The position numbers were made by a program, and so were the translations under genes. The notes beneath the pieces were generated by a model. That model made no database searches. It was not told where the DNA came from and worked only from the letters and a program-made list of their open reading frames with translations. A stretch of 64,000 bases of DNA from an uncultured Flavobacteriales bacterium (GTDB lineage: Bacteria > Bacteroidota > Bacteroidia > Flavobacteriales > Schleiferiaceae): contig CAJXKC010000001.1 of NCBI GenBank assembly GCA_913055685.1, positions 930,001-994,000 of the forward strand, read 5' to 3'. This document shows, piece by piece, positions 52,273 to 60,675 of the stretch (position 1 is its first letter; each line of letters opens with the position of its first letter).

Positions 52273-52914
52273 TTGAAAAAGAGTGGTTTCTATTTGGGCT
52301 TACGCCGATGGTGGGTGGCTTATAAGTTGATTTTCAAGGGGTATTCTTACCTTAATAAAACGGGTTTTATTAAGAGTCACCAATACATCGAACCAGTAGA
52401 TGCCAAGGGTAATCCAATTCCTTGGATGAATTACGCCTTTGTAGAGTTCTTAGATGAGCGCTTGAGTAAGGACTTGAAGATGTTTGAATATGGGGCAGGA
52501 TACTCTTCCCTTTATTTTGCGGAGCGGGTGGCGGAAGTGGTTTCTATTGAATATGATAAAGCTTGGGAAGCAAAGCTCAGGGAATTATTAAAGGACTGTT
52601 CCAATCATCAACTTATTGTTTGTCCGGTGGGCGAAGAGTACATTAAGGCTGCTCAAGATCAGAGTCGGGCCTTTGATTTTATTCTCGTTGATGGTCGTGA
52701 GCGAGTGGCCTGCTTGGAAGCAGGAATTGAGGCCCTCAGCGAAAGAGGGGTTATTGTTTTAGATGATTCGGATCGGGAAGAATACCAGGCTGCCTTTAAA
52801 ATTGCTGCAGATAGGGGTTTTAAACACCTACGCTTTTCAGGCTTAAAGCCTTTTTCTTTTGTGAGAGAAGAGAGTACGGTTTTTTACCGTGATGCCAATT
52901 GTCTAGGTCTTTAA
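52273..52914 (+). CDS. SAM-dependent methyltransferase-like protein
   Basis: 213 aa. The fragment MFEYGAGYSSLYFAERVAEVVSIEYD is a Rossmann-type motif I plus post-I acidic residue, and FDFILVDGRERV fits motif II/post-II, so a class I methyltransferase of the Methyltransf_24/FkbM-like kind is likely. Starts at a TTG (MKKSGFYLGLRRW). Divergent from the flippase gene, thus probably linked to polysaccharide decoration; substrate unknown. Confidence 0.7.
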   Translation: MKKSGFYLGLRRWWVAYKLIFKGYSYLNKTGFIKSHQYIEPVDAKGNPIPWMNYAFVEFLDERLSKDLKMFEYGAGYSSLYFAERVAEVVSIEYDKAWEAKLRELLKDCSNHQLIVCPVGEEYIKAAQDQSRAFDFILVDGRERVACLEAGIEALSERGVIVLDDSDREEYQAAFKIAADRGFKHLRFSGLKPFSFVREESTVFYRDANCLGL

Positions 52915-52935
52915 GAGGCCTAATGTTGGCCTGAA

Positions 52936-54861
52936 TTAAAGAATACGGTTTAGACGCTTATTGATTTCTACGCGCAGTAAGGTGAGCTGTTTGATGGTGC
53001 TTAATTCGTCTTCGCTTAAACTTTCGCCTAGTTTTAGTTTTTCTTGACTTTCACGAATAAGCTGACTAATCTTTTTCTCTTTAAGTCTGAGCACTGCTTC
53101 TTCGGTAAAGCGTTTCAGATAGGTTTCCTTATCGGGTGGGTAAATTCGCTTTCGGCGCCAATCATGAAGCTCCGGTTCTTCAGCAATTAGGTCTACTACT
53201 AAATGCATTAGTTCCTTATCTCCGCCGCGCAGAAATTCCTCTGCTTTTGCAATTCGCTGTTCCTCGTTAAACACTTTTAGATAGTGTTGGTATATGGCTT
53301 GAAAATGGGGGTGCTCGAAGCTAAGGTTATCATTTACTAATTCGGTGAGGATGTACTCACAAATGCTTTCTTCCTCTTCCGAATCTTCATAAAAAGGAAA
53401 AATAGTCTCTCCGTGATTTAGCAATAGACTACAAAGCTCCCGCTCTTGAACATAAAGGGGATTGTCTTCTAAGGCGGCAGGGGCCTCTACCACTTTCATG
53501 ACTTCTTGCTCCTTGAGGCCTTGTTTTTCCCTTTGTTGGCGCTGGTTTTCCTTTTCGATGCTTCGCGCTCTTATCTGACCAAGTTCACTAAAAAGCAGGC
53601 GTTCTTCGAGGTCTAAAAGTCTGGCCGTTTCTTGGATGTAAGCACTGCGTTCGAGCTCATCGGGAATTAGCGCAATACTCTGCACCATTTCACGAGCCGC
53701 CTTGGCCTTAGCGAGCGGATCATTGCCTACTTCCGCAAGAAGTAATTTGGCTTTAAAGGCTAAGAAATTGGTTTTTTCTTCCTTGAGGTAATCCTTTAAC
53801 TCTGCTTGGGAGACACTTTTCGCGAAAGAGTCCGGATCTTCTCCTTCTGGGAAAAGAACCGTGCCCACATTCATGCCCTGCTCCAAAATGAGATCAATAC
53901 CACGTAAACTGGCTTTAATTCCGGCTGGATCACCATCGTATAGCAAAGTTATATTGCGCGTATACCTTTTTATTAGTATGATCTGATCAACGGTTAGGGC
54001 GGTGCCGCTGCTGGCAACCACATTTTTGATGCCGGCTTGGTGCAAGCTAATCACATCGGTATATCCTTCAACTAGAAAACATTCATCTGCCCTGGCAATG
54101 GCCGTTTTGGCCTGATAAATACCATAGAGAATCTTACTCTTATGGTAAATATCGCTTTCGGGGCTATTAAGATATTTGGCCGCCTTCGCGTCCTTTTTTA
54201 ATATTCGACCACCAAAACCAAGTACGCGGCCGGTGTGACTCAGAATGGGGAACATTACCCGGCCTCGGAAACGATCAATTTTTCGTTCACCATCTACTTT
54301 AACGAGGCCTACCTTATCCAAATACTCTAATTGGTAACCCTTTTCGAGGGCATGGTCACAGAAAATTTGGTAGCCATCCTGGCTGTAGCCCAATTGAAAA
54401 TCTTTTATGGTCTCATCGGTAAAGCCCCGCTCTTTAAAATAGCTCAAGCCAATGGCCCTTCCGGTATCATCCTTCCACAGTTGTTCTTGAAAGTAGTCGT
54501 TGGCGAATTGATTGACCAGGAACATGCTTTCGCGCTCGCTGCGTTTTTCCTGTTCTTCCTCGCTTTGCCCCGTTTCTTCTACCTCAATATTGTAGCGCTT
54601 GGCTAAATAGCGTAAAGCTTCGGGATAGGTGAACTGCTCGTGTTCCATTAAAAAGGTAATCACACTACCACCCTTGCCGCTACTAAAGTCCTTGAAAATT
54701 TGCTTAGCCGGAGAAACCATAAAGGAAGGGGTCCTTTCATTACTAAAGGGGCTAAGGCCTTTAAAATTGCTTCCCGCCTTTTTAAGGGTCACAAAATCAC
54801 CAATAACCTCCTCAATACGGGCGGTATCCATGATTTTCTGTATGGTTTCTTGGCTTATCAA
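52936..54861 (-). CDS. dnaG: DNA primase DnaG lacking the zinc-ribbon ligands
   Basis: 641-aa primase that makes RNA primers for replication. The catalytic TOPRIM domain is intact (VEGYTDVISLHQAG; YDGDPAGIKAS), and the C-terminal helicase-binding part is present. The N-terminal CHC2-type domain keeps its fold signature (GLSPFSNERTPSFMVS, KDFSSGKGGS), but the zinc ligands Cys-His-Cys-Cys are replaced by Ser37, Ser40, Asp58 and Ser61. Frame is undamaged, so this is an evolved loss. I believe other Flavobacteriia share it. Confidence 0.95.
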   Translation of the reverse strand: MISQETIQKIMDTARIEEVIGDFVTLKKAGSNFKGLSPFSNERTPSFMVSPAKQIFKDFSSGKGGSVITFLMEHEQFTYPEALRYLAKRYNIEVEETGQSEEEQEKRSERESMFLVNQFANDYFQEQLWKDDTGRAIGLSYFKERGFTDETIKDFQLGYSQDGYQIFCDHALEKGYQLEYLDKVGLVKVDGERKIDRFRGRVMFPILSHTGRVLGFGGRILKKDAKAAKYLNSPESDIYHKSKILYGIYQAKTAIARADECFLVEGYTDVISLHQAGIKNVVASSGTALTVDQIILIKRYTRNITLLYDGDPAGIKASLRGIDLILEQGMNVGTVLFPEGEDPDSFAKSVSQAELKDYLKEEKTNFLAFKAKLLLAEVGNDPLAKAKAAREMVQSIALIPDELERSAYIQETARLLDLEERLLFSELGQIRARSIEKENQRQQREKQGLKEQEVMKVVEAPAALEDNPLYVQERELCSLLLNHGETIFPFYEDSEEEESICEYILTELVNDNLSFEHPHFQAIYQHYLKVFNEEQRIAKAEEFLRGGDKELMHLVVDLIAEEPELHDWRRKRIYPPDKETYLKRFTEEAVLRLKEKKISQLIRESQEKLKLGESLSEDELSTIKQLTLLRVEINKRLNRIL

Positions 54862-54918
54862 TTAGCTAAGACAGAAAAAGCACGCCGAAGCATGCTCTTC
54901 CTTTTGTTTTATTATGAT

Positions 54919-55743
54919 TTATTTGGTTTTATCTTCTACCAAGTGCAAGTCCATTTGTGGGAAAGGAATACCTACCCCTTCTTGGTCGAAGGCCTTTTTA
55001 ACCTTTTCATTTAGGCCATTAACAATATCCCAATAATCGTCGGTAGTAGACCATCCGCGTAAGCGTATGTTCACGCTACTGTCGGCCAGTGCTTCTACGA
55101 AAATAGTAATGCCCTTATCGGCAATAAAACGACTTTCTTCCGCCGCTAAGCGATGTAAGATCTCTTTAGCTTTATCAATGTCATCACTGTAACCAATACC
55201 AAAGGTCATGTCGATTCGACGGGTTTCATTGAAACTGTAATTGGTGATAGTGTTATTGGAAAGTTGTCCGTTAGGAACAACGATTTCCTGACCTTGAGGA
55301 GTTGTTAGGTAAGTATAGAAGATTTGAATTTCACGAACGGTACCCGAAGTCCCAGCTCCTTCGATAAAGTCACCCACCTTAAATGGTTTTAAGATTAGGA
55401 TAAGTACTCCACCAGCGAAATTGGATAAACTTCCTTGTAGAGCCAAGCCAACCGCTAAACCGGCAGCACCAAGAACCGCTACGAAAGAGGTCATTTCTAC
55501 TCCGACCATTCCAGCTACCGAAATAATAACCAATACCTTGAGGATGGCATTAACCAAAGAGCTTAGGAAAGGAACCAGACTAGCGTCTACGTTTCTCTTC
55601 TCTAGAGTTTTACGGAACACCTTGGTTATTTTCTTTACTACCCAAAGTCCGATAATAAGGGTAATAATGGCTAACAAAATATTGCCTCCGTATTGCACAA
55701 CTAAATTGATGGCTTTATCAATATATTCTTGATAATCTTCCAT
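54919..55743 (-). CDS. MscS family mechanosensitive channel
   Basis: 274 aa. Three N-terminal TM segments, the third being the glycine/alanine-rich pore helix (MTSFVAVLGAAGLAVGLALQGSLSNFAGG), then the cytoplasmic beta domain (LKPFKVGDFIEGAGTSGTVREIQIFYT; VPNGQLSNNTITNYS). Close in length to E. coli MscS (286 aa). Releases solutes upon hypoosmotic shock. Single gene between dnaG and the polyprenyl synthase, same strand. Confidence 0.93.
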   Translation of the reverse strand: MEDYQEYIDKAINLVVQYGGNILLAIITLIIGLWVVKKITKVFRKTLEKRNVDASLVPFLSSLVNAILKVLVIISVAGMVGVEMTSFVAVLGAAGLAVGLALQGSLSNFAGGVLILILKPFKVGDFIEGAGTSGTVREIQIFYTYLTTPQGQEIVVPNGQLSNNTITNYSFNETRRIDMTFGIGYSDDIDKAKEILHRLAAEESRFIADKGITIFVEALADSSVNIRLRGWSTTDDYWDIVNGLNEKVKKAFDQEGVGIPFPQMDLHLVEDKTK

Positions 55744-55779
55744 GGAAAAATCGATTTATTGGTTTAAACCCAAATGTAA

Positions 55780-56754
55780 TTATTTGCTGCGTTCAATCAC
55801 GTATTTAGCCAGTTCAAGTAAGGATTTTTTCTCCTCACTTTCTGGTTCACCGGCTACCAGGTCTATAGCCTTTTGGTAAAACTCTTGCATTTTTTGGCTG
55901 GCGTATTCAATTCCGCCCGAGTCGCGCACCATGGCCATTACTTGTTCCACCTTTTTACGGTCGTGATTGTGCTTTTTGACCACTTTAATCATGAACTTCT
56001 TATCCGACTTGCTAGCATTGCGCAAGGCATAGATCAAGGGAAGGGTCATTTTTTGTTCCTGAATATCAATCCCCGTGGGTTTACCGGTGCGAGCGGTAAG
56101 CTGGAAGTCGAAGAGGTCATCTTTTATTTGAAAGGCGATGCCTAAGTACTCACCAAATTGGCGCATCCGCTCGATTTGCTCTTCGCTAGCACCTACCGAG
56201 GCGGTACCAACAGCGCAACAAGAAGCAATGAGAGAGGCGGTTTTTTTAGTGATAATATCAAAGTAAACCGATTCGTCGATATCGAGACGGCGGGCTTTTT
56301 CGATTTGTAAAAGTTCACCTTCACTCATGTCGCGTACAGCCGTGCTAATAAGTTCGAGTAAACGGAACTCTTTGTTTTCTACCGAAAGTAGGAGTACGCG
56401 TGAAAGCAGGTAGTCGCCAACCAAGACCGCAATTTTATTCTTCCAGAGGGCATTGAGGGAAAAGAACCCTCTTCTCATGTTCGAGTCGTCCACTACATCG
56501 TCATGCACTAAAGTTGCGGTATGCATAAGTTCGACCAAAGCAGCTCCTCGGTAAGAAGCTTCTCCTATGGAGCCATGCATTTTGGCACTTAGAAAAACCA
56601 GCATGGGCCTTAGTTGCTTGCCTTTGCGCTTTACAATGTAATAGGTAATACGATCGAGCAGGGCTACTTTGGAAGCCATGTAATCGCGAAACTTAGGCTC
56701 AAAGGCCTTCATTTCTTCTTGGATAGGAGCTTGTATCTGTTTAAGGCTCGACAT
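55780..56754 (-). CDS. Long-chain polyprenyl diphosphate synthase
   Basis: 324-aa all-helical trans-prenyltransferase. First aspartate-rich motif DDVVDD at residues 85-90 (LVHDDVVDDSNMRRG), second KDDLFD, plus KGKQLRPMLVFLSA for allylic substrate binding. Small residues before the first motif fit a long-chain enzyme (octaprenyl-type) supplying the side chain of menaquinone. Connects with the mevalonate enzyme at the window start. TACCTTTG lies 8 nt before the ATG. Confidence 0.9.
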   Translation of the reverse strand: MSSLKQIQAPIQEEMKAFEPKFRDYMASKVALLDRITYYIVKRKGKQLRPMLVFLSAKMHGSIGEASYRGAALVELMHTATLVHDDVVDDSNMRRGFFSLNALWKNKIAVLVGDYLLSRVLLLSVENKEFRLLELISTAVRDMSEGELLQIEKARRLDIDESVYFDIITKKTASLIASCCAVGTASVGASEEQIERMRQFGEYLGIAFQIKDDLFDFQLTARTGKPTGIDIQEQKMTLPLIYALRNASKSDKKFMIKVVKKHNHDRKKVEQVMAMVRDSGGIEYASQKMQEFYQKAIDLVAGEPESEEKKSLLELAKYVIERSK

Positions 56755-56762
56755 TCGGCCAC

Positions 56763-56770
56763 CAAAGGTA
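56763..56770 (-). promoter_or_regulatory. -7 box TACCTTTG for the polyprenyl synthase gene
   Basis: Minus-strand TACCTTTG ending 8 nt before the ATG at 56754. Confidence 0.48.
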
Positions 56771-56808
56771 AATGAAAGGCTTAAATGCCGGAAATTTTGG
56801 GCGCTTTT

Positions 56809-57867
56809 CTATGCTTGCTCTAGCTCAACCTGATTTTTGTTGGCAAGCTGACCACAAGCGGCATCAATATCTTTACCTCGACTACGCCTTACCGTGGCTA
56901 CCACATCAATGGCCTGTAAAGCTTTTTGATAAGCCTCAACTGCAGCATAGTCAGCCTGTTGGAAAATACCATCGTCGATGGGATTGTATTCAATCAGGTT
57001 CACCTTGGTGGGGACTTGCTTACAGAAATCGACCAAGGCCTGAATGTCTTCTGCCTTGTCATTAATGTCTCGCCAGACTACATATTCTAAGGTAACCCGA
57101 CTCTTGGTTTCGGCATACCAATACTTTAAAGCTTCAATTAAGTCGCTTACCGGGTTTTTAAGATTAATGGACATAATCTTGTCTCGTACCTCATCGCGAG
57201 CCGAGTGCAGACTTAAAGCCAGTTTAAATTTGGGCTTTTCGTCGGCCAGTTTGCGTATCATTTTAGATAGGCCTACAGTAGAAACGGTGATGCGCTTGGG
57301 GGACATACCTAGGCCTTCTGGTGAAGTGATTTTCTCGATTGCCGCTAGCACATTATTGTAGTTCATCAGCGGCTCTCCCATCCCCATAAACACAATATTG
57401 GTGAGGGGTCGACCGTAGAAGTTCTCCGCTTCATTTTTAATCGCCACCACTTGATCGTAGATCTCATCCGGATTGAGGTTGCGCATCCGCTTTAAGCGAG
57501 CTGTTGCGCAAAAATTGCAATCAAGGCTACAGCCTACCTGGGAGCTAATGCAAGCGGTGATGCGAGTGTCGGTAGGGATTAAAACCGATTCTACCACCTT
57601 TCCGTCGTATAGTCGGACAGCATTTTTGATGGTGCCATCTTCACTTCTTTGCATCTCATCGACCCGAATGTGATTAATCACAAAGTTTTCTTGGAGGTGT
57701 TCACGAAGCTCTTTCGACAAATTTGTCATGTCGTCGAAATCCTTTATACCCTTCTGCCAGAGCCATTCAAAGATTTGATTGGCACGGAAAGGTTTTTCGC
57801 CCAGCTCAACTAAATAGCTTTTTATTTCTTTGCGACTTAATGCGCGGATGTCTCTTTTATCGCTCAC
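56809..57867 (-). CDS. rlmN: 23S rRNA (adenine-C2)-methyltransferase
   Basis: 352-aa radical SAM enzyme methylating C2 of A2503 in 23S rRNA and A37 in some tRNAs. The cluster motif CX3CX2C is Cys113, Cys117, Cys120 (GCSLDCNFCATA). The SAM-binding FMGMGEPLMNYNNV and a late catalytic-cysteine region (AACGQL) are present. Length normal. Single gene with TACCTTTG 4 nt before the ATG. Confidence 0.95.
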   Translation of the reverse strand: MSDKRDIRALSRKEIKSYLVELGEKPFRANQIFEWLWQKGIKDFDDMTNLSKELREHLQENFVINHIRVDEMQRSEDGTIKNAVRLYDGKVVESVLIPTDTRITACISSQVGCSLDCNFCATARLKRMRNLNPDEIYDQVVAIKNEAENFYGRPLTNIVFMGMGEPLMNYNNVLAAIEKITSPEGLGMSPKRITVSTVGLSKMIRKLADEKPKFKLALSLHSARDEVRDKIMSINLKNPVSDLIEALKYWYAETKSRVTLEYVVWRDINDKAEDIQALVDFCKQVPTKVNLIEYNPIDDGIFQQADYAAVEAYQKALQAIDVVATVRRSRGKDIDAACGQLANKNQVELEQA

Positions 57868-57871
57868 GCGG

Positions 57872-57879
57872 CAAAGGTA
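57872..57879 (-). promoter_or_regulatory. -7 box TACCTTTG for rlmN
   Basis: Minus-strand TACCTTTG ending 4 nt before the rlmN ATG; leaderless transcript predicted. Confidence 0.5.
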
Positions 57880-57972
57880 GTTAGAAGCATTTTCATAGGC
57901 TTTAAACTTGGGCTCTTAAAGTCCTATTTAGTTGAATTTCTGTAATTTGAGGACCAAACCAAATTCAAGACT

Positions 57973-58125
57973 ATGAAAAAGATAGCCGGAGTTTTACTTC
58001 TAATCCTCGGATTGTATATGATTTACCTGAGCTTCCCAGCTGGGGGAGGGGTGATGCGCCCACCGATGGTAAGTGGCTTAGCTTTTCTAATTATCGGGGG
58101 AGTTTTCCTCTCGCCGAAGGCTTAG
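57973..58125 (+). CDS. 50-aa two-TM small protein
   Basis: Missed by the ORF track. MKKIAGVLLLILGLYMIYLS forms one hydrophobic segment and SGLAFLIIGGVFLS a second, separated by a Gly/Pro/Met loop (PAGGGVMRPPM). Starts at ATG 57973 and ends just before a strong terminator, which supports a real gene between two divergent housekeeping genes. No family recognised. Confidence 0.6.
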   Translation: MKKIAGVLLLILGLYMIYLSFPAGGGVMRPPMVSGLAFLIIGGVFLSPKA

Positions 58126-58135
58126 CTAATAGCAT

Positions 58136-58168
58136 AAAAAAACCCTGAATTCTCATTCAGGGTTTTCT
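58136..58168. terminator. Bidirectional intrinsic terminator
   Basis: AACCCTGAAT-TCTC-ATTCAGGGTT 10-bp stem flanked by A-run and T-run, between the 50-aa gene and queA. Confidence 0.9.
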
Positions 58169-58186
58169 ATTTAAAATAGGTTTTGC

Positions 58187-59242
58187 TTAGATGATTAACA
58201 TCGCATCACCGTAGCTTAGGAAACGATATTTTTCCTTCACCGCTACTTTATAAGCTTCCATTAATAAATCATAACCAGCAAAAGCGGCGGTCATCATCAT
58301 TAAAGTGCTCTGCGGTGGATGGAAGTTTGTTACCATGCGGTCGGCGATTTGGAACTCATAGGGAGGGAAGATAAACTTGTTGGTCCAGCCATCGAATGGC
58401 TTTAAATGTCCATCTGTGCTAACCGAGCTTTCTAAGGCACGCATCGAAGTGGTGCCAACAGCACAAACCTTTTTACGCTGATCAATAGCCTTGTTTACCA
58501 CGTTTGCCGTTTGATCGTAAATGGTGTACTGCTCTGAGTCCATTTTATGCTTACTAAGGTCTTCTACTTCTACCGGACGGAAAGTTCCTAGTCCAACGTG
58601 TAAAGTAAGTTCGCCAAAGTTTACCCCTTTAATTTCGAGGCGCTTCATTAATTGTTTGCTAAAGTGGAGGCTAGCAACGGGAGCAGCTACGGCGCCTTCA
58701 TTTTTAGCGAAGATACTCTGGTAGCGATCCTCATCTTCGGGTTCGGGTTCGCGATCGATGTATTTTGGAAGGGGCGTCTGACCCAATTCCTTCAATTTAG
58801 CGCGGAACTCTTCGTAAGAACCATCAAATAAGAAGCGTAAAGTTCTACCTCTTGAGGTGGTATTGTCAATTACCTCAGCTACTAAACTGTCGTCTTCGCC
58901 AAAGTAAAGTTTGTTACCGATTCGAATTTTACGAGCAGGGTCTACTAAAACATCCCAAAGGCGACTTTCGGCATTTAACTCACGCAATAAGAAAACTTCG
59001 ATGCGGGCACCGGTCTTTTCCTTGTTGCCATACATGCGAGCCGGAAATACTTTGGTGTTGTTTAAAACCAAGGCATCGCCTTCATCGAAATAGTCGATAA
59101 TGTCGGAGAAGGATTTGTGCTCAATGGTTCCTTCTTTGCGGTTTACCACCATAAGGCGGCTTTCATCACGATGGGTAGTAGGGTACTTCGCTATAAGTTC
59201 CTGTGGAAGCTTATAGTTGAAGTGAGAAAGTTTCATTTTCAT
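58187..59242 (-). CDS. queA: S-adenosylmethionine:tRNA ribosyltransferase-isomerase
   Basis: 351 aa. Adds the epoxycyclopentane ring from SAM to preQ1-tRNA in queuosine synthesis. Family features: [33 protein letters not shown], the [13 protein letters not shown] loop, [12 protein letters not shown] and [12 protein letters not shown]. Length typical. A TATTTTTG -7 box (complement of 59279-59286) lies 36 nt upstream; either of two in-frame ATGs (59242, 59236) may be used. Confidence 0.95.
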   Translation of the reverse strand: MKMKLSHFNYKLPQELIAKYPTTHRDESRLMVVNRKEGTIEHKSFSDIIDYFDEGDALVLNNTKVFPARMYGNKEKTGARIEVFLLRELNAESRLWDVLVDPARKIRIGNKLYFGEDDSLVAEVIDNTTSRGRTLRFLFDGSYEEFRAKLKELGQTPLPKYIDREPEPEDEDRYQSIFAKNEGAVAAPVASLHFSKQLMKRLEIKGVNFGELTLHVGLGTFRPVEVEDLSKHKMDSEQYTIYDQTANVVNKAIDQRKKVCAVGTTSMRALESSVSTDGHLKPFDGWTNKFIFPPYEFQIADRMVTNFHPPQSTLMMMTAAFAGYDLLMEAYKVAVKEKYRFLSYGDAMLII

Positions 59243-59317
59243 AGCTTACGGGCTTTGAATTTTGATAAAGAAAGGCGGCAAAAATAGGAAATTTTTCCGC
59301 TGAATTTGAGGCGATTG

Positions 59318-60028
59318 CTACCAGTCTTCTCCGAAGCGCTTTTTGATGAGCTCAATTAAGCGGTCTTCGTAAGGCTTCTTATCCTCCCAATTGTAATCTG
59401 GCTTTACCAAGTTCTCCACAAAGTACATGCTCTCGAGGTAGGTGTCTAAGGTATTGAGTTGGGAGAGCACCCGATTAAAATCTTCTTGTGAACCATTAAA
59501 AAGATGCTTTACAAAAGCAATTCGGTCGTTAAGGCCAACCTGAATAGCGGCACCTTTACCCAATTCATCATTGATGGATTTAGGGGCTTCCATTTCATCG
59601 TTTATGCCTTTACGCTCCTCACGCTCTTCGGTATTTTGCTTGCGCTGAAGTATTTGCGCTTCGGTTTCCTTGATTTCTGCCCTTAGCTCGTCTTTCGTTT
59701 GGTGCTGAACCGGGTCGATGGGCTTCACCAAAGTTGGACTTGGGTCTTCATAAGGAGCCTGTGTCTTGGTCTCAATTGGAATCTCTTCGGTCTGTTCCTC
59801 GGGAATTTCAATTTGTACTGGCTCGGAAGGACGCTCCGCTTTAGGAGTCTCAGTTTTTTGCTCACTTTTCTTTTGGTCGGCTTGCTTTTCTTCTAGGTAG
59901 TTAAGCAGCAACAGTCTCTCGTAAAGCATCTGTACGCGAGTGAGTTGCTCAGGTCGAGAAAGCTCATTATTGTTTTCTAAAATGAAATAACAAAGCTCTT
60001 TCAGTTCCTGGCGTACATTATCTTTCAT
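59318..60028 (-). CDS. Flavobacterial hypothetical protein with charged linker
   Basis: 236 aa in three parts: a helical N-terminus ([20 protein letters not shown]), a long Pro/Glu/Lys/Gln-rich low-complexity linker (about 50-150), and a conserved-looking C-terminus ([29 protein letters not shown]...FGEDW). No signal or TM segment. Resembles uncharacterised Flavobacteriales proteins; function unknown. Divergent from tdk with about 47 nt between starts. Confidence 0.7.
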   Translation of the reverse strand: MKDNVRQELKELCYFILENNNELSRPEQLTRVQMLYERLLLLNYLEEKQADQKKSEQKTETPKAERPSEPVQIEIPEEQTEEIPIETKTQAPYEDPSPTLVKPIDPVQHQTKDELRAEIKETEAQILQRKQNTEEREERKGINDEMEAPKSINDELGKGAAIQVGLNDRIAFVKHLFNGSQEDFNRVLSQLNTLDTYLESMYFVENLVKPDYNWEDKKPYEDRLIELIKKRFGEDW

Positions 60029-60055
60029 TGAGGGCGTCTTTATTGCTTAGATTTG
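60028..60055 (+). promoter_or_regulatory. tdk promoter, TTG-N17-TAGATTTG
   Basis: The best full match to the Bacteroidota sigma consensus in the window: TTG at 60028-60030 and TAGATTTG at 60048-60055 with 17-nt spacing, 20 nt before the tdk ATG. It also explains the track's false TTG start. Confidence 0.6.
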
Positions 60056-60075
60056 TGAGTCTATTAAGATCAAAA

Positions 60076-60675
60076 ATGTTCCTCGAAAATACAGTAAATC
60101 ATCAAAAACATAGTGGCTGGATCGAAGTAATCTGCGGAAGTATGTTCTCGGGAAAGACGGAAGAGCTTATCCGTCGCATGAAGAGAGCGCAGTTTGCCCG
60201 TCAAAAGGTGGAGATTTTTAAACCTATGGTAGATACACGTTATTCGGAAGAAGAAGTGGTGAGCCATGATAACAATGCCATACGTAGTACGCCGGTGGAA
60301 AGCAGTTCCAATATCCTTATCTTAGGAGATGGGGTTGATGTAATTGGGATTGACGAAGCCCAGTTTTTTGATGAAGGAATTGTGGAAGTTTGCAATGAAC
60401 TAGCCAATCGAGGAACGAGGGTAATTGTGGCTGGTTTGGATATGGATTTTCAAGGACGACCTTTTGGTCCAATGCCTTATCTAATGGCTACGGCCGAATA
60501 CGTTACTAAAGTGCATGCTGTTTGTGTGCGCACTGGAAATTTAGCGCATTACTCGCATCGAACTAGTAGAGAACAGTCTAAGGTTTTCTTAGGTTCCAAG
60601 GAAGAATATGAACCACTAAGCCGGGCAGCGTTTAATGAAATCCGCGCCCAAGAAAAGAAACTTGATTCGCGATAG
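60076..60675 (+). CDS. tdk: Thymidine kinase
   Basis: 199 aa from ATG 60076; the track start (TTG 60028) is the promoter -33 element. Type II thymidine kinase for dTMP salvage: P-loop [25 protein letters not shown] (Walker B-like), and the lasso/YP region [26 protein letters not shown]. The zinc-site second half usually has CxxC; only VHAVC is seen, so zinc binding may be reduced or lost. Its 3' end overlaps the MurF-Alr gene. Confidence 0.92.
   Translation: MFLENTVNHQKHSGWIEVICGSMFSGKTEELIRRMKRAQFARQKVEIFKPMVDTRYSEEEVVSHDNNAIRSTPVESSSNILILGDGVDVIGIDEAQFFDEGIVEVCNELANRGTRVIVAGLDMDFQGRPFGPMPYLMATAEYVTKVHAVCVRTGNLAHYSHRTSREQSKVFLGSKEEYEPLSRAAFNEIRAQEKKLDSR

Noticed and set aside
60028-60075. 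Upstream TTG start for thymidine kinase given by the ORF track
   Set aside because: The TTG is the -33 element of a good promoter and the extra residues do not match the family; ATG 60076 is used instead.
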